DNA of 64,000 bases, from contig CAISLN010000081.1 of assembly GCA_903886275.1 (NCBI GenBank), positions 1-64,000 of the forward strand, given 5' to 3'. The notes below the pieces were generated by a model that saw only the letters and a program-made list of their open reading frames with translations, was not told the DNA's origin and did not search any database. Shown here piece after piece: positions 36,604 through 45,148 of the stretch (position 1 is the first letter of the stretch; every line of letters begins with the position of its first letter). The position numbers and the translations under genes were made by a program. The stretch is from an uncultured beta proteobacterium (lineage in GTDB: Bacteria > Pseudomonadota > Gammaproteobacteria > Burkholderiales > Burkholderiaceae_C).

Positions 36604-37734
36604 ATGAAGGAGCAAACAGACAGCAAAGTGCCGCAGATTCGGTTTAAAGGGTTTGAGGAGAATTGGGAAGAAAAAATGCTCGGAACCGTGGTAAATGTAA
36701 CCACAGGGAAACTTGATGCCAACGCTATGAAGTCAGATGGCATCTACGACTTCTACACCTCTGGAATTAAAAAATACAAAATCGACGTCGCCGCTTTTTA
36801 TGGTCCCGCTATAACGGTTGCTGGGAATGGAGCGACAGTAGGGTACATGCACCTCGCGGACGGTGAATTTAACGCATATCAGCGAACCTATGTTCTGAAC
36901 AATTTCACAGCTGACAGAAGATTCATTTTCTACAGCACTGGGATTCGTTTACCCAAGAAAATCAATGAAGAAGCAAGGACCGGCAACATCCCTTATATCG
37001 TAATGGATATGCTCACTGAGCTTGAATTGAGTATTCCAGGCCTGACCGAACAAACGCAAATAGGCGAATATTTCCGCGAATTGGATAGTCTGATTGGGCT
37101 GCATCAGCGGAAGCATGACAAACTGGTGGTGTTAAAAAAGGCGATGCTTGAAAAGATGTTCCCGCAGGCTGGCGCCACCACACCAGAAATCCGCTTCAAA
37201 GGCTTCTCGGGGGATTGGGTTGAGAAGAAGCTTCACAGCCTTGCTGATCGATACGATAACCTTAGAGTCCCAATTTCTGCAAGTAACCGAATCCCTGGCA
37301 ATACTCCATATTACGGAGCGAATGGAATTCAAGATTACGTTGACGGCTACACCCATGAAGGCGAGTTCATTCTCGTCGCAGAAGACGGTGCAAATGACCT
37401 GAAAAACTACCCAGTTCAGTATGTCAGTGGAAAAATTTGGGTAAACAATCATGCTCATGTTCTGCAGGGAAAACAAGAAACGGCTGAAACGCAGTTTCTA
37501 AAATACGCCTTCTCTCAAATGAATGTTGAAGCATTCTTAGTGGGCGGCGGAAGATCTAAATTGAACGCTGAAACCATGATGCAAATGGAAATGTGCGTAC
37601 CAATAGAATTCCCAGAACAAAAACATATCGGTAACTACTTTAGTAGGTTCGACGAGCTGATTACCAAACACGCGATCCAACTCAAAAAGCTCAAACAGAT
37701 TAAATCCGCCTGCTTGGAAAAGATGTTTGTCTAA
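36604..37734 (+). CDS. hsdS: Type I restriction-modification specificity subunit HsdS
   Basis: A 376-residue protein with two target-recognition domains, each introduced by a near-identical motif (PQIRFKGFEENWEE at about 10 and PEIRFKGFSGDWVEK at about 196). Each domain ends in a helical conserved region (IGEYFRELDSLIGLHQRKHD and IGNYFSRFDELITKHAIQLK) that spaces the half-sites. It sets the bipartite DNA sequence recognised by the complex; the sequence itself cannot be read from here. The ATG follows the hsdM stop by one base. Codons are AT-rich, and the second recognition domain especially so. Confidence 0.94.
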   Translation: MKEQTDSKVPQIRFKGFEENWEEKMLGTVVNVTTGKLDANAMKSDGIYDFYTSGIKKYKIDVAAFYGPAITVAGNGATVGYMHLADGEFNAYQRTYVLNNFTADRRFIFYSTGIRLPKKINEEARTGNIPYIVMDMLTELELSIPGLTEQTQIGEYFRELDSLIGLHQRKHDKLVVLKKAMLEKMFPQAGATTPEIRFKGFSGDWVEKKLHSLADRYDNLRVPISASNRIPGNTPYYGANGIQDYVDGYTHEGEFILVAEDGANDLKNYPVQYVSGKIWVNNHAHVLQGKQETAETQFLKYAFSQMNVEAFLVGGGRSKLNAETMMQMEMCVPIEFPEQKHIGNYFSRFDELITKHAIQLKKLKQIKSACLEKMFV

Positions 37735-37752
37735 ACGCTTCACCCATCACCA

Positions 37753-40700
37753 ATGACTACCTTTTCCAAAGAATCCGAATTCGAAGCTGCAGTGATCCAC
37801 GAGCTGCGCCAGCGCGGTTGGGGCGACGCGGAAGTGATCAATAACCCTAGCGAGGCGGACTTGTTGGCGAATTGGAAGCGAATCCTCTTTGAGAACAATC
37901 GCGGCAAGGACAGGCTTAACGAAGTGCCGCTAACCGATAGCGAAATGCAGCAGATCATGGAGCAGATCACTGCGCTGCGCACACCGCTCAAACTCAACAG
38001 CTTCATCAACGGCAAAACCGTTGCCATCACCCGCGACAATCCAGTGGACGCGTTGCACTTTGGCAAGGAAGTGAGCCTGAAGATTTACGATCGCCACGAG
38101 ATCGCTGCCGGCCAGAGCCGCTACCAGGTTGTGCAGCAACCACGTTACGCACGAGGGGAACCGCTCCTCAATGACCGGCGCGGTGACCTTCTGCTCCTCA
38201 TCAGCGGCATGCCGGTGATCCACATCGAGCTGAAGAAAAGTGGCGTGGCGGTAAGTCAGGCCTACAACCAGATCCAAAAGTATTCTCGCGAAGGTGTTTT
38301 CACTGGCATCTTTTCGCTCATCCAGATCTTCGTGGCGATGGAGCCCGCCGAGGCACTTTACTTCGCCAATCCCGGAGCGGACGGAAAGTTCAACAAAGAC
38401 TACGCATTTCATTGGGCGGACTTCAACAACGAGCCGATCAACGATTGGAAGACCTTTACCTACAGCCTGCTTTCCATCCCGATGGCGCACCAGCTCATAG
38501 GCTTCTATACCGTGGCGGATGAGTCGGACGGCGTGCTGAAAGTAATGCGCAGCTACCAGTACTACGCCGCCCACGCCATTTCCGACAAGGTGGCCAAGAC
38601 AGATTGGAAAAACCCAAACCGCCTTGGCGGCTATATCTGGCACACCACCGGATCGGGCAAAACCATGACCAGTTTCAAGTCCGCCCAACTCATCGCCAAC
38701 TCCAAGAAGGCGGATAAAGTGGTCTTCCTGCTCGACCGTATTGAACTGGGCACTCAGACCCTCCAAGCCTATCGCGACTTCGCTGGCGATGGCAATGCGG
38801 TGCAGGCCACGGAATACAGCGGCGTGCTCATCAAGAAACTCAAGAGCACCGATCCCGCCGACAGCCTCATCGTCAGCTCCATCCAGAAGATGAGCAAACT
38901 AAAGGATGAAGAGGACGGGCTCAAAGGGCACGATCTGGAAACCATGCGTGCCAAGCGCATCGTCTTCATCATCGATGAATGCCACCGCTCCACTTTCGGC
39001 AACATGCTCATTGACATAAAGAAGAGTTTCCCGGGGGCTGTGTTCTTCGGATTCAGTGGCACGCCCATACACAAAGAGAACGTCCACAACGACAACACGA
39101 CCACCGATGTGTTCGGCGATGAGCTGCACCGTTACAGCATCGCCGACGGCATACGCGACAAGAACGTGCTGGGTTTCGATCCCTACCAGGTGCTGTCATA
39201 TCGTGACCGCGATTTACGGCAAGCCGTCGCTCTGGAGAAAGCCAAGGCAGCCACCCCAGCGGAGGCCTTTGCAACCCCCCAGAAAAAGGTGATTTTTAAC
39301 CGCTACATGAACGACGTGCCAATGGCGGGCTACCGGGATAACGCCGGTGTTTGTCAAACAGGCATAGAAGATCACCTGCCCAGCACCCAATACAGCCGTG
39401 ACGAGCACCACAATGCCGTGGTTCAAGACATTGCCGACAACTGGGTCACCCTTAGCCAAGGCAGTAAATTCCACGCCATCTTTGCTACCAGCAGCGTTAC
39501 AGAAGCCATCACCTACTATCGTCTGATGAAGGCGAAATGCCCGCAGTTGAAAATCACGGCCCTCTTCGATCCGAACATCAGCGATGAAGACGGCGACGGC
39601 GCCGATGCCGTTTTCAAAACCAATGGCCTCGTCGAAATCCTAGAAGACTACAACGCTTCCTACGGGCATAAATTCGACCTTGGCAGTCATGCCAATTTCA
39701 AGAAAGACCTCGCCGCACGTCTCGCCCACAAAACGCCCTACATTCGCATTGAGACCGAGCCAGATAAGAGGCTCGATCTGCTGATTGTCGTGAACCAGAT
39801 GCTCACCGGTTTCGACTCGAAGTGGGTAAACACGCTCTACCTCGACAAGCTGTTGCAGTATGAAAACATCATTCAGGCGTTTTCCCGTACCAACCGCCTC
39901 TTCGGGCCGGACAAGCCGTTTGGCACCATCCGCTACTACCGCTGGCCGCACACGATGACGCAGAACGTCGCCGCTGCCGTGAAACTGTATTCCGGTGACA
40001 GACCCACCGGCCTGTTCGCGGATCGCTTGCCCCACAATTTGGAGCGCATGAATGCCAGCTTTGCAGAGATAAGCGCCATCTTCGACGCAGCGGGCATCAA
40101 GGATTTCGTGAAGCTGCCAGATGACCTTACCGAGCGGGCAGCGTTTGCAAAATGCTTCCAAGAGTTCAACAAAATTTTGGAAGCAGCGAAGATCCAAGGC
40201 TTCACTTGGGAGAAGACGATTTATGAATGCAATGAGCCCAAACGAACGCTCGAACTTGCTATTACCCAGCATCAATACCTCACCCTGCTTCAGCGCTACA
40301 AGGAGCTTGGCGGTGGTGGTGGTGGTGGCGATGCCGTCCCCTACGAGATTGACAGCCACATTACCGAGATTGACACCGGCAAGATCGATGCCGACTATAT
40401 GAACTCGCGCTTTGAAAAATTTCTTAAGGTCCTGCAAGGCGGCAATGAAGAGGCCAAGGAAACCACCTTGGCCGAGCTGCACCGGTCCTTCTCATCGCTT
40501 TCCCAAGAAGAGCAAAAGATCGCCGAGATCTTCCTGCATGACATTCAACGTGGCGACGTGCAGATCGACGCCCACCGTACTTTCCGCGACTACCTAACCG
40601 ACTATCAATCCAAGGCTAAGAATCAGGAAATCGACACGCTCGTGGATCTTCTCGGCGTGGACAAAGCAAAACTCGTCGCCCTCATGAACACCCATGTGAC

Positions 40701-40896
40701 GGAAGCCAATCTCAATGAATTTGGTCGCTTCGACGATCTGAAAGCAACCGTCGATCAGCAAAAGGCGAAGACCCACTTCGAAGGTTTAGAAGGTAAGCAA
40801 CTGCCCATGTTCAGGGTCAACATCAGAACCGCAAAGCGCCTCCAAGAATTCATCATCCAAGGGGGTATTCAACTGAGCCTTGCCGCTGTACCGTGA
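37753..40896 (+). CDS. hsdR: Type I restriction endonuclease subunit HsdR
   Basis: This 1047-residue motor-nuclease has an N-terminal nuclease domain with the IHIELKK catalytic Lys motif (about 157-163). SF2 helicase motifs follow: HTTGSGKTM near residue 300, FIIDECHRS, GFSGTPIHKEN, and the later VNQMLTGFDSKW and FSRTNRL. A C-terminal helical region binds the methylase core. A run of seven glycines (GGT repeats, 40312-40330) interrupts the region near residue 855. The complete hsdM-S-R order and intact frames imply a working system. Confidence 0.95.
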   Translation: MTTFSKESEFEAAVIHELRQRGWGDAEVINNPSEADLLANWKRILFENNRGKDRLNEVPLTDSEMQQIMEQITALRTPLKLNSFINGKTVAITRDNPVDALHFGKEVSLKIYDRHEIAAGQSRYQVVQQPRYARGEPLLNDRRGDLLLLISGMPVIHIELKKSGVAVSQAYNQIQKYSREGVFTGIFSLIQIFVAMEPAEALYFANPGADGKFNKDYAFHWADFNNEPINDWKTFTYSLLSIPMAHQLIGFYTVADESDGVLKVMRSYQYYAAHAISDKVAKTDWKNPNRLGGYIWHTTGSGKTMTSFKSAQLIANSKKADKVVFLLDRIELGTQTLQAYRDFAGDGNAVQATEYSGVLIKKLKSTDPADSLIVSSIQKMSKLKDEEDGLKGHDLETMRAKRIVFIIDECHRSTFGNMLIDIKKSFPGAVFFGFSGTPIHKENVHNDNTTTDVFGDELHRYSIADGIRDKNVLGFDPYQVLSYRDRDLRQAVALEKAKAATPAEAFATPQKKVIFNRYMNDVPMAGYRDNAGVCQTGIEDHLPSTQYSRDEHHNAVVQDIADNWVTLSQGSKFHAIFATSSVTEAITYYRLMKAKCPQLKITALFDPNISDEDGDGADAVFKTNGLVEILEDYNASYGHKFDLGSHANFKKDLAARLAHKTPYIRIETEPDKRLDLLIVVNQMLTGFDSKWVNTLYLDKLLQYENIIQAFSRTNRLFGPDKPFGTIRYYRWPHTMTQNVAAAVKLYSGDRPTGLFADRLPHNLERMNASFAEISAIFDAAGIKDFVKLPDDLTERAAFAKCFQEFNKILEAAKIQGFTWEKTIYECNEPKRTLELAITQHQYLTLLQRYKELGGGGGGGDAVPYEIDSHITEIDTGKIDADYMNSRFEKFLKVLQGGNEEAKETTLAELHRSFSSLSQEEQKIAEIFLHDIQRGDVQIDAHRTFRDYLTDYQSKAKNQEIDTLVDLLGVDKAKLVALMNTHVTEANLNEFGRFDDLKATVDQQKAKTHFEGLEGKQLPMFRVNIRTAKRLQEFIIQGGIQLSLAAVP

Positions 40897-40938
40897 ATCG
40901 AAAGGGGAATTCGCAAGTTGTCCGCGACGGGCAACCCG

Positions 40939-41247
40939 TTATGTCGCATTGTTGCGAGGTACATGCTTGCTGACGTACTGGCGGAGCACACTGTCCATGC
41001 GTGCCTGCCAGCCCTCGCCAGTGGAGCGAAAATACTCCACTACCTCGACGCTATAGCGCACAGAGAGCAACAGCTTTTTATTCTCGGACTTTGGCCTACC
41101 TCGCAGCGTGCGAATTGGCACCAATGCATCTAGCTGAGCCTTCGTCATGGGTTTCGCATCGGGGTCTGCTTTGGCCGCAGCAACGATTTTCGCGTTGTCC
41201 TTGACTGATGGCATGAGGATGACTCGCTTATTGGATGTTTTCGACAT
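40939..41247 (-). CDS. brnA: BrnA-family antitoxin
   Basis: A 102-residue protein with a variable N-terminus and the BrnA C-terminal ribbon-helix-helix-like region (SVRYSVEVVEYFRSTGEGWQ, ARMDSVLRQYV). BrnA binds and neutralises the BrnT ribonuclease and represses its own operon. The start overlaps the end of the upstream brnT-like gene by about 20 bases, the usual toxin-first brnTA layout. It lies convergent to hsdR within the island. Confidence 0.85.
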   Translation of the reverse strand: MSKTSNKRVILMPSVKDNAKIVAAAKADPDAKPMTKAQLDALVPIRTLRGRPKSENKKLLLSVRYSVEVVEYFRSTGEGWQARMDSVLRQYVSKHVPRNNAT

Positions 41248-41527
41248 ACTTCTTCACCTCTCGTCGCTCGGCAAGGCGCAGGCTGATGGTTCTGCGCACA
41301 TCGCCACGGTCTACAAACGCCACGTAATACAGTGTATTCCCCTCAGGAACCAGTCCAATCATTCGCAACTCGTCATACGAATAACGTGGATCAACCCAAA
41401 CATACGCTTCATCCCAGGCCAGCCGTTCAGCGAAAGAAAGCGACAAGGCGTGATTGGCCAAATTCAGCTTGTCTTTGTCTGGATCAAATATGAAACGCAC
41501 AGATTTATTGTAGCTACCAATATTCAA
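41228..41527 (-). CDS. brnT: BrnT-family ribonuclease toxin
   Basis: The product matches BrnT: FIFDPDKDKLNLANHALSLS at the N-terminus, then ERLAWDEAYVWVDPRY, ELRMIGLVPEGNTLYYVAFV, and the C-terminal RTISLRLAERREVKKYVE. BrnT is a RelE-fold mRNA-cleaving toxin of about 90-100 residues. Two starts are possible, TTG at 41527 or GTG at 41500; the latter begins right at the conserved FIFDPDK core. Neither has a strong ribosome-binding site. The gene ends inside the brnA start. Confidence 0.85.
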   Translation of the reverse strand: MNIGSYNKSVRFIFDPDKDKLNLANHALSLSFAERLAWDEAYVWVDPRYSYDELRMIGLVPEGNTLYYVAFVDRGDVRRTISLRLAERREVKKYVENIQ

Positions 41528-41539
41528 AAGTCAAGAACA

Positions 41540-41607
41540 GCCTGTTGCATTCGCCAATGACCCCCCATGCGCTGCTGCTCGCCGGCTCTTTTATAGCTGC
41601 GGCCTGA
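41540..41607. repeat. Repeat B, copy 2 (5' end of a carbonic anhydrase gene)
   Basis: Starts with the same 46 bases as copy 1 and extends about 20 further (TATAGCTGCGGCCTGA), corresponding to the SCGLT part of the carbonic anhydrase signal peptide. The reading frame stops after about 20 codons. It marks the right edge of the restriction-modification/brnTA module. Confidence 0.82.
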
Positions 41608-41648
41608 GCAACACCATCGGCAAGTACGGGCGCCGTGCAACTCCATTC
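41608..41648 (-). pseudogene. Short remnant of the yceI 5' coding region
   Basis: On the minus strand these bases (TGGAGTTGCACGG, CGCCCGTACTTGCCGATGG, TGTTGCTCAG) align with yceI codons for the region around WSCTSVAPTPAVADGVAQ, with a gap of about 11 bases. The fragment lies directly after repeat B copy 2, mirroring the B1-A2 fusion near 33560. The match is short and judged by eye. Confidence 0.5.
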
Positions 41649-41679
41649 AGCTATTCAATTTCACACCCATGAGGCAGCC

Positions 41680-41748
41680 ATGATAATTATTGACGACACA
41701 GAAGATCAGTTCCAGGCCGACTGGACTGCACTCAGGAGCACAGCATGA
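41680..41748 (+). CDS. 22-residue ORF overlapping the antitoxin-like gene
   Basis: The frame MIIIDDTEDQFQADWTALRS plus two residues ends in a TGA overlapping the ATG of the next gene (ATGA). The position before an antitoxin-like gene suggests a truncated toxin or a leader peptide. No family can be assigned. Confidence 0.3.
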   Translation: MIIIDDTEDQFQADWTALRSTA

Positions 41749-42119
41749 AAAATGTCACCCTTAAAGCAGCTAACGAACAAGATTTCTTTCGCAGAGGGAA
41801 GGTATTGGCACGATTGGCTGACGCGGATCAACCGATGCCAGAGGAGCGCACCGTCAGCTTTGAAGATCCTGCCGATCTCCTGCGTTTGCTGACTGCCAGT
41901 CGGCTCGACCTGTTCCGCAGTGTCAAAGCCGAACCGGGTTCGATCACAGTGATCGCTGGGCGACTGCATCGCGATCGCAGCGCGGTCAAACGTGATGTAG
42001 ACCGGTTGGCACAGGTTGGTCTTGTGACGATTGAGACCAAGACGCTTCGAGGTCATGGCCTCAGGAAAGAGATTCGAGCAGCCGCAGGCGTTTTCCGTCT
42101 CGAAGCGATGGTCATCTGA
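41745..42119 (+). CDS. HTH protein of the HVO_A0114/TumA-like antitoxin type
   Basis: A 124-residue protein with RTVSFEDPADLLRLLTASRL followed by a MarR-like winged helix (ITVIAGRLHRDRSAVKRDVD, LAQVGLVTIE). It resembles the DNA-binding partners in toxin-antitoxin pairs whose toxin gene lies immediately upstream. Here only a 22-codon ORF precedes it, so it is probably an orphan antitoxin or a stand-alone regulator. It lies in the last segment of the island, between repeat B copies 2 and 3. A toxin downstream is excluded because carbonic anhydrase follows. Confidence 0.6.
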   Translation: MKNVTLKAANEQDFFRRGKVLARLADADQPMPEERTVSFEDPADLLRLLTASRLDLFRSVKAEPGSITVIAGRLHRDRSAVKRDVDRLAQVGLVTIETKTLRGHGLRKEIRAAAGVFRLEAMVI

Positions 42120-42183
42120 ACCGGCTGAACGCTTTAAGGCCGGCCTAAGCTTGCAGCCCGATACTGTTCGCCACTCAACCCAT

Positions 42184-42255
42184 GGAGCCTGTCCCTTGCA
42201 TTCGCCCATCACCTCTTACACGCTGCTGCTCGCCAGTCTTTTTAGTTGCGGCCTG
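42184..42255. repeat. Repeat B, copy 3 (5' end of the intact carbonic anhydrase gene)
   Basis: The resident version of repeat B: GGAG, the TTG start at 42196 and the signal-peptide codons of the carbonic anhydrase. It is more diverged from copies 1 and 2 than they are from each other (AATGACCCCCCATGCGCTG in those, CATCACCTCTTACACGCTG here). Confidence 0.82.
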
Positions 42256-42876
42256 ACCCACGCCGGTCTGTGTGAATCGGGCCAGCGCCAGTCGCCTACG
42301 GACCTGCGCGCCAGCAGCCAACAGGCCGGTGGCGCCCTGTCCTTCGACTACCGCACAACGGCCCTGAAAATTGCCAACGACGGCCACACCGTGCGGGTGC
42401 GCTTTCATAACGGCAGCACGCTGCGCATTGGCAAGCAGGCCTATACGCTGGAGCAATTCCACTTCCACACGCCCGGCGGTGACCGCATCGAGGGCCAGCA
42501 ATTCCCCATGGCCGCGCACCTGCTGCACAAAAGCCCCTCCGGCCAACTGCTGGCAGTGGGCGTGCTGTTTCGCCTGGGCGCCGAGAACGCCCTGCTCAAC
42601 CGGCTCTTGCCGCTCATCCCCAAGGCCGGCAGCGGCGACCATGGGCTTGCGGATGAGACACTCAATCCTTTGCTGTTGTTGCCCCAGGACAAACTCTACT
42701 ACCGCTACCAGGGCTCTCTGACCGCGGCGCCCTGCACCGAGGGTGTAGAGTGGCTCATGCTGAAAAACCCAGTGGAAATCTCAGCGCAGCAGTTGCAGCG
42801 CTACAAGGCGCTGTTTAACGACAACATGCGCGCGGCCCAGCCACTCAATGGGCGCCGCGTGGTCCAGAGCCCTTGA
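42196..42876 (+). CDS. Alpha-type carbonic anhydrase, periplasmic
   Basis: A 226-residue protein with a signal peptide (LLLASLFSCGLTHA) and the alpha-carbonic anhydrase fold: CESGQRQSPTDLR (the QSP motif), KIANDGHTVRVRF, QFHFHTPGGDRIEG with two Zn-binding His, AAHLLHK with the third, and VEWLMLKNPVEIS. The usual Glu before the third His (ELH) is Ala here, and the SEH motif is replaced by GDR, so activity may be altered. The start is TTG at 42196, eight bases after GGAG and directly before the signal peptide. It hydrates CO2 to bicarbonate. Its 5' end is duplicated twice in the adjacent island. Confidence 0.85.
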   Translation: MHSPITSYTLLLASLFSCGLTHAGLCESGQRQSPTDLRASSQQAGGALSFDYRTTALKIANDGHTVRVRFHNGSTLRIGKQAYTLEQFHFHTPGGDRIEGQQFPMAAHLLHKSPSGQLLAVGVLFRLGAENALLNRLLPLIPKAGSGDHGLADETLNPLLLLPQDKLYYRYQGSLTAAPCTEGVEWLMLKNPVEISAQQLQRYKALFNDNMRAAQPLNGRRVVQSP

Positions 42877-42910
42877 ATCTGAACCCCTATTTATACGAAA
42901 AGTGAACCCT

Positions 42911-44035
42911 ATGCATTTACGCACCCTGCAATCCCTGCTGCTTGTTGTTTGCGCCGTAAGCGCCCAAGCCCTGTTCGCCGCACCCAAGCCGGAGGCAGCT
43001 GCAGGCGTGGCGGTCACCGTGACGCCGGAGATGACCGGTGCCGGCATCGTATCGAGCGGTGAGAAGTTGCCGGCCCTGCCGGCGGTGACAGGCAACCGCA
43101 AGAACCCGGTCGCCTCCTGGGGCAAGCCGCTGCCCTATCCGATCCTGATTGCCGACCGGCGCAACAACCGCCTGATTGAAGTGGGGCCGAACAAGAAAAT
43201 TTTGTGGGAATTTCCCTCACCGAGCCTGAAGCTTTACCGCGGCAACGAGGATGTGAATTTTTCGCTGGACGGCAAGCAGCTCGCCGTCAGCGAGGAAGAC
43301 AACTTCGACGTGCACATTGTGGACATCGAGACCAAGGCCATTGTCTGGACCTACGGCGTGCCCGACACGCGCGGCAAGGGAGCAGGCTTACTGAACTACC
43401 CGGATGATGCGCATCTGCTGGCCGATGGCCAGTTCCTGACGGCCGACATTCGCAATTGCCGCGTGCTCATCATCGACCCCAAGACCAGCAAGATCACGAC
43501 GCAATGGGGCACGCCCGGCAAATGCACGCACAAGCCGCCCTCGGAACTGGCGCACCCCAATGGCGCCACGCCGCTGGACAACGGCGACATCCTGGTCACC
43601 GAAATCCGCGACGCACAGCTGACCCGCATGACGCGCGAGGGCCGCGTGGTGTGGACCCACAAGGTGCCGGGCCTGCATTACCCGTCTGACGCATTTCCCA
43701 CCGTGGACGGAAAGCAAATTGTGGTGGCCGACTTCTGGAAGCCGGGCAAGGTGGTGATTTTTGATCCGCAAACCAAGAAGATCACCTGGGAGTATTTCGT
43801 CAAGGAAGGCGACAAAATGCTCGACCATTCCTCCATTGCCCGCGAGCTTCCCGACACCGGCGACATCTTGGTGGTGGACGACCTCAACGACCGCGTCATG
43901 GTCATTGACCGCGTCACCAAGGAGATCATCTGGCAGTACGGAAAAAAGGGTGTGAAGGGCCACAAGCTAGGCCTTTTGAATTACCCCGATGGCGTGGACA
44001 TCGACGTGTTTCGCGACTGGCGCAACGCCAAGTAG
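42911..44035 (+). CDS. Secreted beta-propeller (NHL/PQQ-like repeat) protein
   Basis: A 374-residue exported protein with a signal peptide (LLLVVCAVSAQALFA). Repeating propeller units follow: ILIADRRNNRLIEVGPNKKI, DVHIVDIETKAIVWTYGVPD, RVLIIDPKTSKITTQWGTPG, DAQLTRMTREGRVVWTHKVP, KVVIFDPQTKKITWEYFVKE and RVMVIDRVTKEIIWQYGKKG. It resembles PQQ-type or arylsulfotransferase-like propellers without clear PQQ ligands. It starts 34 bases after the carbonic anhydrase gene, so the two may form an operon. Role unknown. Confidence 0.72.
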   Translation: MHLRTLQSLLLVVCAVSAQALFAAPKPEAAAGVAVTVTPEMTGAGIVSSGEKLPALPAVTGNRKNPVASWGKPLPYPILIADRRNNRLIEVGPNKKILWEFPSPSLKLYRGNEDVNFSLDGKQLAVSEEDNFDVHIVDIETKAIVWTYGVPDTRGKGAGLLNYPDDAHLLADGQFLTADIRNCRVLIIDPKTSKITTQWGTPGKCTHKPPSELAHPNGATPLDNGDILVTEIRDAQLTRMTREGRVVWTHKVPGLHYPSDAFPTVDGKQIVVADFWKPGKVVIFDPQTKKITWEYFVKEGDKMLDHSSIARELPDTGDILVVDDLNDRVMVIDRVTKEIIWQYGKKGVKGHKLGLLNYPDGVDIDVFRDWRNAK

Positions 44036-44060
44036 TCTGCCGCAGTTGTGCCGCAGCCCT

Positions 44061-45119
44061 TCACCGGGCTGTTGCGCAGACCCCTTCATCGTTCTCCTGC
44101 ACTGCAAGCTCGTCCTTGGCCGAGCCCACCTGCATGTCGCAGGAGAGGGCCACGCCGTTCTTTACCGCCAGCACCTCGGCCATGATGCTCACCGCAATCT
44201 CGGGCGGCGTCTTGCTGCCAATGTAGAGGCCGATGGGTCCGCGCAGGCGGGCCAGCGATGCCTCGGTCTCGCCGAAGTGCTCCACCATGCGACTGCGGCG
44301 CAACTGGTTATTGCGCCGTGAACCGATGGCACCGATATAGAAGGCTTCGCTTTGCAGCGCCTCCAACAGCGCCAGGTCATCGAGCTTGGGGTCATGGGTC
44401 AGGGCCACGATGGCGCAGCGCCTATCTGGCTTGAAGCCCGCCATGATGTCGTCGGGCATTTCCTGTGACAGCGTCACGTGGGGCACAGACCAACTGGCGC
44501 GGTGCTCTTCGCGCGGGTCGCAGACGGTGACGGCAAAGCCATTGAACTGCGCCATGGTGGCGAGGTACTCGCTCATTTGCCCGGCGCCAATGATCAGCAT
44601 GCGGTAGCCCGGCCCAAACACATTGCTCAGCGTGGTGGCCGTGCGCTTCAACTCAGAAGGAGTGTCGCAGCGTTGCAGCGTGACACTGCCATCGGCCAGG
44701 GCCACCGTACGTTGCACCAAGCGGCCATCGCCCAGCCACAGCAAAAGCTGCTCCAGAGCCGGCAACGCAGGATCGAATTCCAGCAGCAGCTCCAGCGTGC
44801 CACCACAGGGCAAACCGAAGCGATGCGCCTCGTCTGCCGTGACGCCATATTTGACTAGGCGCGGCGGGCCTTGGGGAATGGGATGCTCACCGCCGGTGGG
44901 CTGCGCATATTTGTGCGTGTACTGAAAGATCAGGTCATCTTCAATGCAGCCGCCCGAGACCGAGCCCACCACGGATGCATCCTCGCACAGCGCCATGATG
45001 GAGCCCACGGGCCGGGGCGACGAACCCCAGGTCCGCACCACCGTGGCCATCAGCGCGCGCTTGTTGGCAGCACGCCAGTCTCTCAGGGTGCGAAGCACCA
45101 GCACATCCATGTTTTCCAT
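44061..45119 (-). CDS. XdhC/CoxF-family molybdoenzyme maturation protein
   Basis: A 352-residue protein with the XdhC N-terminal domain (VVRTWGSSPRPVGSIMAL, SVSGGCIEDD). Its C-terminal Rossmann domain contains MLIIGAGQMSEYLATMAQ, CDPRE, ALTHDPKLDDLAL and YIGAIGSRRN. XdhC proteins hold and sulfurate molybdenum cofactor before insertion into molybdenum hydroxylases. Its position beside the form I CO dehydrogenase cluster points to CoxL as its client, in the role of CoxF or CoxI. It is transcribed away from rcoM, 29 bases after a membrane protein gene. Confidence 0.88.
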   Translation of the reverse strand: MENMDVLVLRTLRDWRAANKRALMATVVRTWGSSPRPVGSIMALCEDASVVGSVSGGCIEDDLIFQYTHKYAQPTGGEHPIPQGPPRLVKYGVTADEAHRFGLPCGGTLELLLEFDPALPALEQLLLWLGDGRLVQRTVALADGSVTLQRCDTPSELKRTATTLSNVFGPGYRMLIIGAGQMSEYLATMAQFNGFAVTVCDPREEHRASWSVPHVTLSQEMPDDIMAGFKPDRRCAIVALTHDPKLDDLALLEALQSEAFYIGAIGSRRNNQLRRSRMVEHFGETEASLARLRGPIGLYIGSKTPPEIAVSIMAEVLAVKNGVALSCDMQVGSAKDELAVQENDEGVCATAR

Positions 45120-45148
45120 GCGGAACCTCTATTGAACTATCCAACTAT

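Noticed and set aside
30918..42255. Integrative element, prophage or transposon
   Set aside because: No integrase, transposase, tRNA attachment site or conjugation gene is present, and the boundaries are copies of flanking-gene starts instead of terminal inverted repeats.
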